From Solen grandis (Eukaryota; Mollusca; Bivalvia; Adapedonta; Solenidae), in NCBI GenBank assembly GCA_021229015.1, contig CM037783.1:59123746-59187745 (forward strand): a stretch of DNA of 64,000 nucleotides, read 5' to 3'. Position numbers and translations under genes: made by a program. Shown piece after piece: positions 35,673 to 49,400 of this stretch (its first letter is position 1; the number at the start of each line of letters is the position of its first letter). The notes under the pieces were generated by a model. The model worked only from the letters and a program-made list of their open reading frames with translations, did no database searches and had not been told where the DNA came from.

Positions 35673-36335
35673 TTGAACTCAATCGAGACATTATGGTCAT
35701 AAGCATTGCCATAAAGTTTGAATATGATTGCTCAAAAATTGAAGATGCTAGGGTGTAAACAAAGGGAAATCTGGCATTTTTTTATTATTGATAGGGGCTT
35801 AACTCCTGACCTTATTGACCGATCCCAGCCATAATCAAACTCAATTGAGACATTATGGTCATAAACATTGTCATAAAGTTTGAAGATGATTGCTCAAAAG
35901 ATGAAGATGCTAGAGTGTAAACAAAGTGAATTGTGGCATTTTTTGAATATTAAAAGGGGCATAACTCCTGACCTAATTGACCGATCTCAGCCATAATCAA
36001 ACTCAATCGGGACATTATGGTCATAAGCATTGCCATTAAATTTGAAGATGATTGCTCAAAAGATGAAGATGCTAGTGTGTAAATAACGTGAAATCTGGCA
36101 TTTTTTGAATATTAAAAGGGGCATAACTCCTGACCTAATTGACCGATCTCAGCCATAATCAAACTCAATTGAGACATTATGGTCATAAATAGTGTCTTAA
36201 AGTTTGAAGATGATTGCTTAAGAAATAAAGGTGATAGAGTGTAAACACTAAATTGTTGATGCCGCGCGACGCACACCGCACAATGGACACTCACGGGATC
36301 ACAATAGCTCACCCTGAGCTCTGCTCAGGTGAGCT
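35673..36335 (+). repeat. F5 monomers and terminal hairpin after the piggyBac
   Basis: Three to four monomers of about 165 bp, then GCCGCGCGACGCAC and the hairpin end. Open frames here are low-information. Confidence 0.6.
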
Positions 36336-36441
36336 AAAAAAGAAAAAGAGATAAACTTATATTGATAATTAGACATTATCATGAAAGACCTCATCATTGT
36401 GTATTGAAAGAAAATTCTGCAGAAAATTGAGAAAAATCTAA

Positions 36442-37176
36442 TTAATACACATTAATTTTACACAAAAGTTTGACATTTTATAGCATCAGTTAAGTTAATT
36501 AAATATCCATGCAGTGATTGATTTCAAGTACTTTTCATGTTAACTTTGTGTTGTTAATGAAAAAAAAATCTCATTAATATTTAAAAAATCCCATTAAAAT
36601 TTGCCAAATGGGCAAAAAATCTCAATCACTTTCTGACCAAAAATGATCCCTGAACAATAAAAGCATATGTGTTAAAAACATATTTCATAGTTAACAAAAA
36701 TGAATTACCATTTACAGTTATAATCAGTGATAGTTATTTAATTAAAACACATATCCAGAGGAACAGATTAGCTGCGTATCTGTGTATTTTATGCAAATAA
36801 AATGGACCAATACGCTAAACATTTCAATTCTGTGCATATCATTTATGCATGAAAAAACGGCTTCACTCAATTCTTTTTAATTCCTTGTGCATCAAATTCC
36901 ATTACTGCTGATGTTTTAACAAACAGCTGATTGTCACTTCCTGCTTTAAAGCTAGAGTGTATTGCCTTCAAAAACCATTGATCATTTGACGTTTGTACAT
37001 TCAAAATTTCAAGAGCATCTGGTGCACCTTGATGACTTCACAGAGTTGTCGATCGTATCCCTGCCAATCATAGTGGACTGGGCGTAAAATGCACAATATC
37101 ATCTTTGTTGGTTTATCTTTTTTTTAATGTTTATGCAACTTAGAAATAAATTATAATGCAATGCATCTGAAAAAGA
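36442..37176. other. Non-coding spacer between duplicated blocks
   Basis: AT-rich with no recognisable exon, repeat array or element ends. Confidence 0.5.
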
Positions 37177-37610
37177 ACAAGTAACTGGTGTTGTATGCAA
37201 CACATAAAGTCCCCTACCGGCTCCACCTTGACTCAATATGGTAATCAATCCCATTTTTTGCCATATTTTCACTATTTCCATTACCATAGTAACCACAATT
37301 TTAGTCGAAGAACAAAAATAAAATGACATGCATAATCTACACATTGCCATCTAGTCATATACCAAGTTTCATCAAGTTAGCTTGCTTAGTTATCGCGGGA
37401 TCCCATTTTTTGCCATATTTTCACTATTTCCGTTACTTTAGCAACCACAAATTTAGTCGAAGAACAAAAATAAAATGACATGCATAATCTACACATTGCC
37501 ATCTAGTCAAATACCAAGTTTCATCAAGTTAGCTTGCTTAGTTATCGCGGGATCCCATTTTTTGCCATATTTTCACTATTTCCATTACCATAGCAACCAC
37601 AATTTTAGTC
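37177..37610 (+). mobile_element. F4 pearl-like element, 3'-truncated
   Basis: Starts ACAAGTAACTGGTGTTG with two to three monomers and stops at the left edge of the second duplicated block (AATTTTAGTC joined to AACAATAAAC). Its truncation marks the duplication or assembly breakpoint. Confidence 0.75.
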
Positions 37611-37709
37611 AACAATAAACACTGTCTCTAAATATTATAAATGTGGATGCTAAGAGTTTTAAAAATGTAAAATCTGGTAAACTACAATGACAAATATCAT
37701 TTTGTTTAC

Positions 37710-37778
37710 CTGTGGTGCCTAAGTTCTTCACTGCCTGGCATTCTTGGTGCTTTGGAACTTCTGCCTCTTTTGTCAGTT
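37710..37778 (-). CDS. Exon C, copy 2
   Basis: Same 69-nt exon and splice signals as 30800-30868, carried by the duplicated block. Confidence 0.55.
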
Positions 37779-39771
37779 CTGAAAAATTTCAAACACATCT
37801 GACATTTTTACTACCGAGGCTTACTGTTAAAGAAGATTAAACCTACAGTCGGATCTCGGTTATCCAAACATGCGTTATTCGAAGCCTATCCTTTATTCAA
37901 ACCTATCCTTCAGTCCTGATTTTTTCCTTATAAAAGTACATATGAAATACAACCCTTTATTTGTTTGGTTTATTCAAACATAACCCTTTATCCGAAGTAA
38001 AGTTGGGCCGCTAGTGTATAGTCACCTGTCCACACCTCTTATCCGAAGGTCCCAATAAGTTGATTGCAAGTGATTTACCGTAAAACTAATGAAAGAATAG
38101 ACTAATTTGAAAAAGTGTGTTAAGAGTTGGAATACACTGTGTTTTTCCAATAAAGCAAACTTACAGGAGGATGGGTATAAATATGGACTGATTTTATCAC
38201 AGTCATCTCTCTTTGAGAATGGGTTCCAGGCTAAAGCAAGCGATATCTAAGCTGAGCAATATAGGGATCGATCCAGCAATGGGTGAATATCTAGATAAGC
38301 TTCAATATCCTTTTCATTATATTTTTGCTTCACTTGAAATCACAGCGATAGATATAGAACAAGAGGGCCAAGATGGCATTTGATCACTCACCTGAGAAAG
38401 ATGATTGCTTAAGAAGTAAAGATGCTAGAGTGTAAACAAAGTGAAATCTGGCTTTTTTTTATGGTGAAAGGGGCATAACTCCTACATTAACTAGCCAATA
38501 TCAGTTATAAATGAACCGGATTGTGAGATTATGGGCATAAACATTGTCTTAAAGTTTAAAAAAAAGATTGTTTAAAAAAATGAAGATGGTAGAGAGTAAA
38601 CAAAGTGAAATCTTGCATTTTTTGTATTAAAAGAGGCATAACTCCTGACCTAAATGGCCTATCTCAGCCACAATAGAACTCAATTAAGACATTATTGTCA
38701 TTAACAATGTCATAAAGTTTGAAGATGATTGCTAAAAAAATGAAGTTGCTAGAGTGTAATCAAAGTGAAATCTAGAATTTTTTATATTAAAAGGAGCATA
38801 ACTCCTGACCTAATCAACAGATCTCAGCTTTAACCCTTTACCACACAGACCTGTATATTCCCGTGTCTATCGATTACCTAACAGACCCGTATATTCCCGT
38901 GTCTATCGGTAGCCGTATTTTTACGTATATTCCCGTGTTACGGCCATTCGAACAGACCTGTATTTCCCCGTGTGTCAAAATAAATCGCTTTATTTTCGCA
39001 TTTTTCATCAAAAAATGGCTTCCAGATGTTTACTTCCGGTAAGTATGGGATTTCATCATTGTTATTTTTAGAAAATCGTATAGGGTTACTATTAATAGTT
39101 TTTTAGTAAATTGTACCTAAAGTTAGCTGGGGTTCATCTCATTTACGTCATACTTTTCCTATATATGTAGAGTGTGCGTGCAAATTATCTGGGCTTTTCT
39201 CATTCTAAAAATAAAACAACCAGATTCAGATTTTCTGAAAATAGAGATCATGAAGGTCAAGCGTGATTTGACCTAAAATAATTTTGTGAGGTGTTTGGTA
39301 TGGTACTGTATATATTTTTGTCGGCTTAGTGCTAAATGAGGTACAAAAAAGAGTACAAAAGAAACCGTTATTGTTTTATGACCCCCTGATTAATACAGAA
39401 GTGCTAACTTTAAAGGATTTATGGCCTTTGAAGTAATTGGAGCGGAAATCAAGCGTGGTCTACTGGCCACTGATCACCAGTCAATTACGTAACAATGCGT
39501 AACTTATGGCTAATCCGTGGACAGTACTGGTCTGCAGACGCTGATAAGGGATACTCTAGCCTGCAATAAAACCACAGGTGGACAGACAGTTTTGCATTGG
39601 TCAATTGTTTTTGCCAATGTGAAAGCTTATTTCAATATTTATGAATATTAATTAGCTTAGATCTTCTATGAATATGTCAGAAAAAAATGATCAAATCAGT
39701 TCATATGAGAACACTTGCCTAATCGCATCAAAATTTCTAATCTACCATCTTGCGTAATTAGATTTACAACA

Positions 39772-41925
39772 ATGTCCGACTCTGATTCTGAAAGCTTTGC
39801 TTTTGAGTTTGATTTTGATACTAGCGAGTCTGAGTTTTCTGGGTTTTCTTCCTTTGATGACTCTTCCGAGTCCGATCATGATGATCAGGAACCCATTTCT
39901 GATTGGGGCCGTAACTTTTCACCACCGGCGGTGCGTTTTAATTTACTGAATACAAGAAATTGATTGTGATATAACATAAAATTACATGCTCTTTTTCAAC
40001 TTTCCTTTGTGGGGTAGTGGTTAGTGCGTTGATCTACAAAGCCAAGGGTGGCAGGTCCAAAACCAATCTGAGACTTTTTTTTTTTTTTTTAATAATTTTT
40101 TTTTCCAAATCAGAAAAACATGCAACATAATAAATAACAAGAATAAAATATAATAAAATAACAAGAATAAAATATAACTTAAGATTAAATAAAGCAATTA
40201 AAAAAAAAAAAGCATAGTATTATATTATTTATATTTATAAAAAATACTTTATTATAAAAAAATTATGGAGAAAAAAATACAAAGTATTTTTCATCATTGA
40301 TCTGAAAAATAAATTGTATAAAAATAAATAAAACAACTTATTCTTTTTTCAATTTTATTTCACTGAAAAATAAATTATATGCTATGAATAAGAAAAATAC
40401 AACATGAAGTTGAAAAAGTTTTTCTTCTTTTCATTTCAGATTGAACCATTCACAGACAACCCTGGACCCAACCTGCCTGACGATTTCGACCAAGCAACTG
40501 CCACACCCTTGTCGTACTTCTGGTTGATGTTTCCGCTCCAGCTGATGTCCCAGTTGGTGGTGTACACCAACAGCTACGCTGCCTGGAAGATGAACCAGCC
40601 AGGACAAGGGCCCGATGAAAACTGGCGAGATGTCACCCTAACAGAGATGCGAGCCTTCATCGGAATCAACATCCTGATGGGGATCCAGCAGCTGCCAAGC
40701 CTGGACTTGTACTGGTCAGCGGACAAGTTCTTCGGGAATGCTGGAGTGATTGGCACCATGACTTGCAACAGATTCCGGAAGATCCTCCAGTATTTCCATG
40801 CGGCAGACAAGGCATCTGAACCACAGAGAGGCGACCCAGGCTACGACAAGCTCTTCAAGGTCCGACCCGTGATAGACTTTGTCTCCAATACCTTCAGGGA
40901 ACGCTACACTCTGTCATGGGAAGTATCGTTGGATGAGGCTATGGTGGCGTTTACAGGGAGGTTGTCGTTCCGCCAGTATATGCCAGCAAAGCCCATCAAA
41001 CGTGGAGTGAAGGTCTGGGTCCTGTCTGATGCACAGAGTGGATATATGTCTCGCTTTGACATCTACCTTGGACGCCAGAACAACACCACAGAGCATGGCC
41101 TTGGATACAACGTCATCACGAGACTGACTGACCACCTTCATGGAACCTTCCGCTTCCTGTTTTTCGACAATTTTTTCTGGTGTCAAGCTGTTGGAAGATC
41201 TTTTGGAAAACGGTGTGTACGCCTGTGGAACTGTTCCAACTGGCAGGAAGGGATTTCCAAGTGAACTGAAGAAGCCAGCAACAGTCAGGAACCGTGGTGA
41301 CTTCATGATCCTATAGAAAGGTGATACCAACCTTACAGCCAGCGTGTGGAAGGACAAGAAGAATGTTCACCATCTTTCAACGCTGAGTGATCCACGTCAG
41401 GTGATGGATGCCCAGCGGTGCAGTGGACCCAACATACTCCACCTCCGACAGCCACACAGCGTCCACATGTACAACCGCTTCATGGGTGGAGTCGACCTTC
41501 ACGACCAGCTCCGTATGAAGTACAGTGTAGGGAGGAACGGCAAGAAAGCTTGGCAGTATATCTTCTGGTTTCTCCTGAATGCATCTATCGTCAACGCTTT
41601 TCTTCTTTACAAGGCTACATCCTCATGCATGGTGAAGAAGAAGAGGTTCACGCACTTGGACTTTCGGATGGAGCTGGTCAAGGAACTTATTGCTGGGTTC
41701 ACCAAGAGGAAGAGGCCTGCACAGCCAGAGATGGGGGAACAGCCACTATATGTTGTTGCAGAGAACATGGATGCACACATCAACACCAGACTTCAGGGCA
41801 AAGTGAAGACGTGCAAGTACCACGCTCGAGTCCTGAAGAAGCGTCGTGAGACTGTCTATGGATGTGCTGTGTGCAATGTTCATCTCTGCCAGGACGGATG
41901 CCATGCTCTCTACCACAACATGTAG
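39772..41925 (+). pseudogene. piggyBac transposase (PGBD4-like), broken, copy 2
   Basis: Same gene structure as 32859-35012 (exon 1 39772-39930, exon 2 from 40440), with the same frameshift in the T run near 41171 and the same stop near 41306. Shared lesions mean the gene was already dead when the block was copied, or that the blocks are alleles. Confidence 0.9.
40004..40073 (+). repeat. tRNA-derived SINE-like head in piggyBac intron, copy 2
   Basis: As 33092-33160 but with the B-box-like word changed to GGTCCAAAACC. Confidence 0.4.
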
Positions 41926-43396
41926 TGACATGACCGACATGACGACAGACAGGGGTGGGCCATGATATTTAGAGCACCTCCTCGTGGTGTGGCCTGGATA
42001 TGGTTGGATAATTAAAAAATTCTGTAAAATAAAAGAAATTATTTTGATTTCTTTTTCTATTTTTTTTTTTAAATTGTAAAAAAAAAAAAAAAATATTTTA
42101 AAATTAGTATAAAAAATAACCAAAACTTTTTAGAATTAGAATTATCCAGCCATAACTGAACGCTCTTACAAAATATATATGTTAAAATAAATATATATAT
42201 GAAAATATATGATTTTTCTGTCTTTACTTCATCCCTTACTACTTCCAAATTTACTTCAAAGTACTAAATAATAGATATAAATACTTTAGGTATTATACAA
42301 CTATTAAAAATAAGTAAATTCTAGCCAATGTGAATCTGAAATATATATATAAAAAAAATAAAAAATATATATATATATATATATATATATCACCTACTTT
42401 AACACTTTATTACTGCTAAACAAAGGCATAAAACTGTATAATATTTAGTACCAATGGAAAGAGAATTTAATTTCCTACAAACTTTACATTGACATAAATA
42501 ATGTCAAACTTACAGAAAACACTAAAAAAATCATATTTTTAACACTAGTGTGTAAACCCCTGTTCAGATCAGATATCAGCCTTATCAGCTGACCATAGAG
42601 GTAAGAGATTAGTGATGTAATCTTATCAGTGTTCTGTAAAGGATGCTGTACAGGTATATGTACTGTGTGGTAAAGGGTTAATTGAACTCAATCGAGACAT
42701 TATGGTCATAAGCATTGCCATAAAGTTTGAATATGATTGCTCAAAAATTGAAGATGAACTCCTGACCTTATTGACCGATCCCAGCCATAATCAAACTCAA
42801 TTGAGACATTATGGTCATAAACATTGTCATAAAGTTTGAAGATGATTGCTCAAAAGATGAAGATGCTAGAGTGTAAACAAAGTGAATTGTGGCATTTTTT
42901 GAATATTATAGGGGCTTAACTCCTGACCTTATTGACCGATCTCAGCCATAATCAAACTCAATCGGGACATTATGGTCATAAGCATTGCCATTAAATTTGA
43001 AGATGATTGCTCAAAAGATGAAGATGCTAGTGTGTAAATAACGTGAAATCTGGCATTTTTTGAATATTAAAAGGGGCATAACTCCTGACCTAATTGACCG
43101 ATCTCAGCCATAATCAAACTCAATTGAGACATTATGGTCATAAATAGTGTCTTAAAGTTTGAAGATGATTGCTTAAGAAATAAAGGTGATAGAGTGTAAA
43201 CACTAAATTGTTGATGCCGCGCGACGCACACCGCACAATGGACACTCACGGGATCACAATAGCTCACCCTGAGCTCTGCTCAGGTCAGCTAAAAAAGAAA
43301 AAGAGATAAACTTATATTGATAATTAGACATTATCATGAAAGACCTCATCATTGTGTATTGAAAGAAAATTCTGCAGAAAATTGAGAAAAATCTAA

Positions 43397-43496
43397 NNNN
43401 NNNNNNNNNNNNNNNNNNNNNNNNNNNNNNNNNNNNNNNNNNNNNNNNNNNNNNNNNNNNNNNNNNNNNNNNNNNNNNNNNNNNNNNNNNNNNNNN
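43397..43496. other. Assembly gap (100 N)
   Basis: Exactly 100 N, a conventional unknown-size gap. It separates the duplicated block from the TGACGTCA satellite. Confidence 0.99.
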
Positions 43497-46400
43497 ATGT
43501 AATGACGTCATCTGACGTCACATGACGTTCATTTTCACAAAATCGTTCATGCATCCATACTCCTACATAATGTTCAAATATCAACTTTCTATCTCATATG
43601 GGACCGATTTTATAAGCATTTGAAAATTAACGACCTCGGTTCGAATCTTGGATTCTCCATAGAACCATGGTCTTTTAGAATTTTGAAACACGGATAGCGG
43701 GATGCACAACTAGATCTTAATATACACATTCTGTGAAAATTTTATGAAAATCGGTTCATCAATAATGGCTCTGGACCGCGTACAAACTTGTGTAGCTTAT
43801 TTCACGTGTGACGTCATATGACGTCATAGAGATATGAAAATCATAGAAATCAAAATTTCAGCGTTAGAAGCATTTGTCATTAAATTTGCATTGCCCTTTG
43901 ACAATTTCAACATAGAAATATTCTTGTTAATATTAGAAATACATTATCATATAATGACGTCACGTGACGTCATATGACATTTATTTTCACAAAATGTTTA
44001 AAATTTCAAGAGACCTATATACTGATTAAATATCAACTTTCTATCTTAAATAGGACAGATTTTAAAAGCATTTAAAAATTTACGACCTTGGTTCGAATCT
44101 TGGATTCACTATAGAACCATGGACTTTTCGAATTTTGAAAAACGGACACCGGTATGCACAACTAGAACTTAAAATACACAATCTGTGAAAATTTGATGAA
44201 AATCGGTTTATTAATTATCGCTCTGGACCGCGTACAAACTTTTGTAGCAAATTGCCAAGTGTGACGTCATATGACGTCATAGGCATATGAAAATTATAGA
44301 ATTTTTTAATTACGCATATGAATAATATGCCTTCGAAATTTCATTCTCCTAGGACGATTGCAACATATGAAAATCCGTGAGGAAGAAAAGAATAATAATA
44401 ATAATAATAATAATAATAACTAGATTTCATTCGTTGATACGAATGATAGGACTTTCTGCTACATTTGTCAAATACTTAAAAGCAAAAAAAGTAAGAGGAT
44501 ATGAAATTGCAGCCTTAAACTTGCTTTTGTATGGCCATAACTTAAATGAACTTTGAAAAATAAACCGTTTAACTTGGAGGAAATGGCAAAAGTAACTGAA
44601 AATCATTTTTTTTATATCGATTTATTTAACTTGGACTATTTTTATGATCTATGTTACAAATCAAATTTATTTAAAACGCTTACAATTCGATTCCATCCTA
44701 ATAATGGTTAGACCGCGTACAAGAGTGTGAGAGAACGTCAAGTTTGATGTCACATGACATCATAGGCATAAGAAAATCAATGAAATGAAATATTAAGTAT
44801 CTTAAATATATCAAGTAATTTTTTCATGCTCCTTGCAACTTTGCAACATATAGAAATTAATGCGTAGATATATTAACATTCTTTTTGACGTCAAATAACG
44901 TTAATCCTCACAGAATATAAATAAGTCTTAAAGACTAATATTCAGTCCAAATATCAACTTTCTAAATCATCTCGAAGCGATTTTATATGTTTTTGAAATT
45001 TGACGTCAATGTTTCGAAACTTGGATTCGCCATAGAACCTTCCCTTTTCGTCTTTTCGAATTTGTAAAACAGGACCCGGGATACACAACTAGAGCGTTAC
45101 ATATACATTCTTTGAAATTTGCTAAAAATTGGTCCAAAAATAATGGCTGTACACTGCGTAAAACCTTTTTGTCCTGACGTCAAATCTGATGTGATATAAC
45201 GTCAAATTAATATGAATTACATTGCATTCTAAAGCATTTCTAAAGTATATACCATAAGATTTCATGGTCCTGGGAAGTAAACAGCATATTAAATTAACGC
45301 GTATATATCAGAAATAATTTTTGACCTTATGACGTCAAATGACGTCAAATGACGTTCATCTTCATAGAATGTAAAGCACTCTTGGAGACTTATTTACTTT
45401 CCAAATATTAGTTTTCTAACTCATCTGGAAACGATTTTATACGTATTTAAAATTTGACGCCAATAGTTCGAATATTGGATCCGCCATAAAACCTTTGCAT
45501 TTTTGAATTTGGAAGAACGGACAACGGGTTGCTCAACTATAACCTAATATACACTTTCTGTGAAATTTTATGAAAATCGGTTCATAAACAATGGCTGTAG
45601 ACCGCGTACAAACTTTTGTAGCATATGGCCAGTGTAACGTCATATGACGTCATAGGCATATGAAAACTGTAGAATTAAAAATATCAACGTTTGAAGCAAA
45701 ATGTCATATAATTTCCATTTCCATGGACCATTTTAACATATAGAATTTTCTTGTAAATATTAGAAATAGATCTTCATGTAATGACGTCATCTGACGTCAC
45801 ATGACGTTCATTTTCCACAAAATCGTTCATGCATCCATACTCCTACATAATGTTCAAATATCAACTTTCTATCTCATATGGGACCGTTTTTATAAGCATT
45901 TGAAAATTAACGACCTCGGTTCGAATCTTGGATTCTCCATAGAACATGGTCTTTTAGAATTTTGAAACACGGATAGCGGGATGCACAACTAGATCTTAAT
46001 ATACACATTCTGTGAAAATTTTATGAAAATCGGTTCATCAATAATGGCTCTGGACCGCGTACAAACTTGTGTAGCTTATTTCACGTGTGACGTCATATGA
46101 CGTCATAGAGATATGAAAATCATAGAAATCAAAATTTCAGCGTTAGAAGCATTTGTCATTAAATTTGCATTGCCCTTTGACAATTTCAACATAGAAATAT
46201 TCTTGTTAATATTAGAAATACATTATCATATAATGACGTCACGTGACGTCATATGACATTTATTTCACAAAATGTTTAAAATTTCAAGAGACCTATATAC
46301 TGATTAAATATCAACTTTCTATCTTAAATAGGACAGATTTTAAAAGCATTTAAAAATTTACGACCTTGGTTCGAATCTTGGATTCACTATAGAACCATGG

Positions 46401-49400
46401 ACTTTTCGAATTTTGAAAAACGGACACCGGTATGCACAACTAGAACTTAAAATACACAATCTGTGAAAATTTGATGAAAATCGGTTTATTAATTATCGCT
46501 CTGGACCGCGTACAAACTTTTGTAGCAAATTGCCAAGTGTGACGTCATATGACGTCATAGGCATATGAAAATTATAGAATTTTTTAATTACGCATATGAA
46601 TTAAATGCCTTCGAAATTTCATTCTCCTAGGACGATTGCAACATATGAAAATCCGTGAGGAAGAAAAGAATAATAATAATAATAATAATAATAATAACTA
46701 GATTTCATTCGTTGATACGAATGATAGGACTTTCTGCTACATTTGTCAAATACTTAAAAGCAAAAAAAGTAAGAGGATATGAAATTGCAGCCTTAAACTT
46801 GCTTTTGTATGGCCATAACTTAAATGAACTTTGAAAAATAAACCGTTTAACTTGGAGGAAATGGCAAAAGTAACTGAAAATCATTTTTTTTATAATCGAT
46901 TTATTTAACTTGGACTATTTTTATGATCTATGTTACAAATCAAATTTATTTAAAACGCTTACAATTCGAATTCCATCCTGTAATAATGGCTGTAGACCGC
47001 GTACAAGAGTGTGTAGAGAACGTCAAGTTTGATGTCACATGACATCATAGGCATAAGAAAATCAATGAAATGAAATATTAAGTATCTTAAATATATCAAG
47101 TAATTTTTTCATGCTCCTTGCAACTTTGCAACATATAGAAATTAATGCGTAGATATATTAACATTCTTTTTGACGTCAAATAACGTTAATCCTCACAGAA
47201 TATAAATAAGTCTTAAAGACTAATATTCAGTCCAAATATCAACTTTCTAAATCATCTCGAAGCGATTTTATATGTTTTTGAAATTTGACGTCAATGTTTC
47301 GAAACTTGGATTCGCCATAGAACCATTCCCTTTTCGTCTTTTCGAATTTGTAAAACAGGACCCGGGATACACAACTAGAGCGTTACATATACATTCTTTG
47401 AAATTTGCTAAAAATTGGTCCAAAAATAATGGCTGTACACTGCGTAAAACCTTTTTGTCCTGACGTCAAATCTGATGTGATATAACGTCAAATTAATATG
47501 AATTACATTGCATTCTAAAGCATTTCTAAAGTATATACCATAAGATTTCATGGTCCTGGGAAGTAAACAGCATATTAAATTAACGCGTATATATCAGAAA
47601 TAATTTTTGACCTTATGACGTCAAATGACGTCAAATGACGTTCATCTTCATAGAATGTAAAGCACTCTTGGAGACTTATTTACTTTCCAAATATTAGTTT
47701 TCTAACTCATCTGGAAACGATTTTATACGTATTTAAAATTTGACGCCAATAGTTCGAATATTGGATCCGCCATAAAACCTTTGCATTTTTGAATTTGGAA
47801 GAACGGACAACGGGTTGCTCAACTATAACCTAATATACACTTTCTGTGAAATTTTATGAAAATCGGTTCATAAACAATGGCTGTAGACCGCGTACAAACT
47901 TTTGTAGCATATGGCCAGTGTAACGTCATATGACGTCATAGGCATATGAAAACTGTAGAATTAAAAATATCAACGTTTGAAGCAAAATGTCATATAATTT
48001 CCATTTCCATGGACCATTTTAACATATAGAAATTTTCTTGTAAATATTAGAAATAGATCTTCATGTAATGACGTCATCTGACGTCACATGACGTTCATTT
48101 TCACAAAATCGTTCATGCATCCATACTCCTACATAATGTTCAAATATCAACTTTCTATCTCATATGGGACCGATTTTATAAGCATTTGAAAATTAACGAC
48201 CTCGGTTCGAATCTTGGATTCTCCATAGAACCATGGTCTTTTAGAATTTTGAAACACGGATAGCGGGATGCACAACTAGATCTTAATATACACATTCTGT
48301 GAAAATTTTATGAAAATCGGTTCATCAATAATGGCTCTGGACCGCGTACAAACTTGTGTAGCTTATTTCACGTGTGACGTCATATGACGTCATAGAGATA
48401 TGAAAATCATAGAAATCAAAATTTCAGCGTTAGAAGCATTTGTCATTAAATTTGCATTGCCCTTTGACAATTTCAACATAGAAATATTTCTTGTTAATAT
48501 TAGAAATACATTATCATATAATGACGTCACGTGACGTCATATGACATTTATTTTCACAAAATGTTTAAAATTTCAAGAGACCTATATACTGATTAAATAT
48601 CAACTTTCTATCTTAAATAGGACAGATTTTAAAAGCATTTAAAAATTTACGACCTTGGTTCGAATCTTGGATTCACTATAGAACCATGGACTTTTCGAAT
48701 TTTGAAAAACGGACACCGGTATGCACAACTAGAACTTAAAATACACAATCTGTGAAAATTTGATGAAAATCGGTTTATTAATTATCGCTCTGGACCGCGT
48801 ACAAACTTTTGTAGCAAATTGCCAAGTGTGACGTCATATGACGTCATAGGCATATGAAAATTATAGAATTTTTTAATTACGCATATGAATAATATGCCTT
48901 CGAAATTTCATTCTCCTAGGACGATTGCAACATATGAAAATCCGTGAGGAAGAAAAGAATAATAATAATAATAATAATAATAATAACTAGATTTCATTCG
49001 TTGATACGAATGATAGGACTTTCTGCTACATTTGTCAAATACTTAAAAGCAAAAAAAGTAAGAGGATATGAAATTGCAGCCTTAAACTTGCTTTTGTATG
49101 GCCATAACTTAAATGAACTTTGAAAAATAAACCGTTTAACTTGGAGGAAATGGCAAAAGTAACTGAAAATCATTTTTTTTATATCGATTTATTTAACTTG
49201 GACTATTTTTATGATCTATGTTACAAATCAAATTTATTTAAAACGCTTACAATTCGAATTCCATCCTGTAATAATGGCTGTAGACCGCGTACAAGAGTGT
49301 GTAGAGAACGTCAAGTTTGATGTCACATGACATCATAGGCATAAGAAAATCAATGAAATGAAATATTAAGTATCTTAAATATATCAAGTAATTTTTTCAT

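Larger units (their letters stand above)
31449..36335 (+). mobile_element. Pearl-like element, family F5, with nested piggyBac
   Basis: Starts ACAAGAGGGCCAAGATGGC and GATCACTCACCTGAG. Monomers of about 165 bp (GTGTAAACAAAGTGAAATC, AAAAGGGGCATAACTCCTG, CTCAATTGAGACATTATGG) occur before the piggyBac (31500-31919) and after it (35673-36250). Ends in hairpin CTCACCCTGAG / CTCAGGTGAGCT. The outer ends resemble F2 while the monomer is unrelated. Confidence 0.75.
30701..36441. repeat. Duplicated block, copy 1
   Basis: Matches 37611-43396 almost base for base, including exon C, a pearl-like element and a broken piggyBac. Differences are small indels, a divergent AT-rich stretch (copy 2, 42327-42450) and a deletion of about 75 bp in copy 2 near 42750. 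1169 bp separate the copies. Confidence 0.9.
38834..42677 (+). mobile_element. piggyBac element, copy 2
   Basis: 3844 bp between TTAA at 38830-38833 and 42678-42681, with the same terminal repeats as copy 1. It carries an extra AT microsatellite (about 42341-42392). Confidence 0.92.
38359..43290 (+). mobile_element. F5 pearl-like element with nested piggyBac, copy 2
   Basis: As 31449-36335. The terminal stem carries one change (CTCAGGTCAGCT). Confidence 0.7.
37611..43396. repeat. Duplicated block, copy 2, ending at the gap
   Basis: Near-identical to 30701-36441 (offset 6910-6955). It ends exactly at a 100-N gap. Confidence 0.9.

Noticed and set aside
43254..43584. Open frames crossing the first gap
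   Set aside because: They are open only because N is read as unknown.
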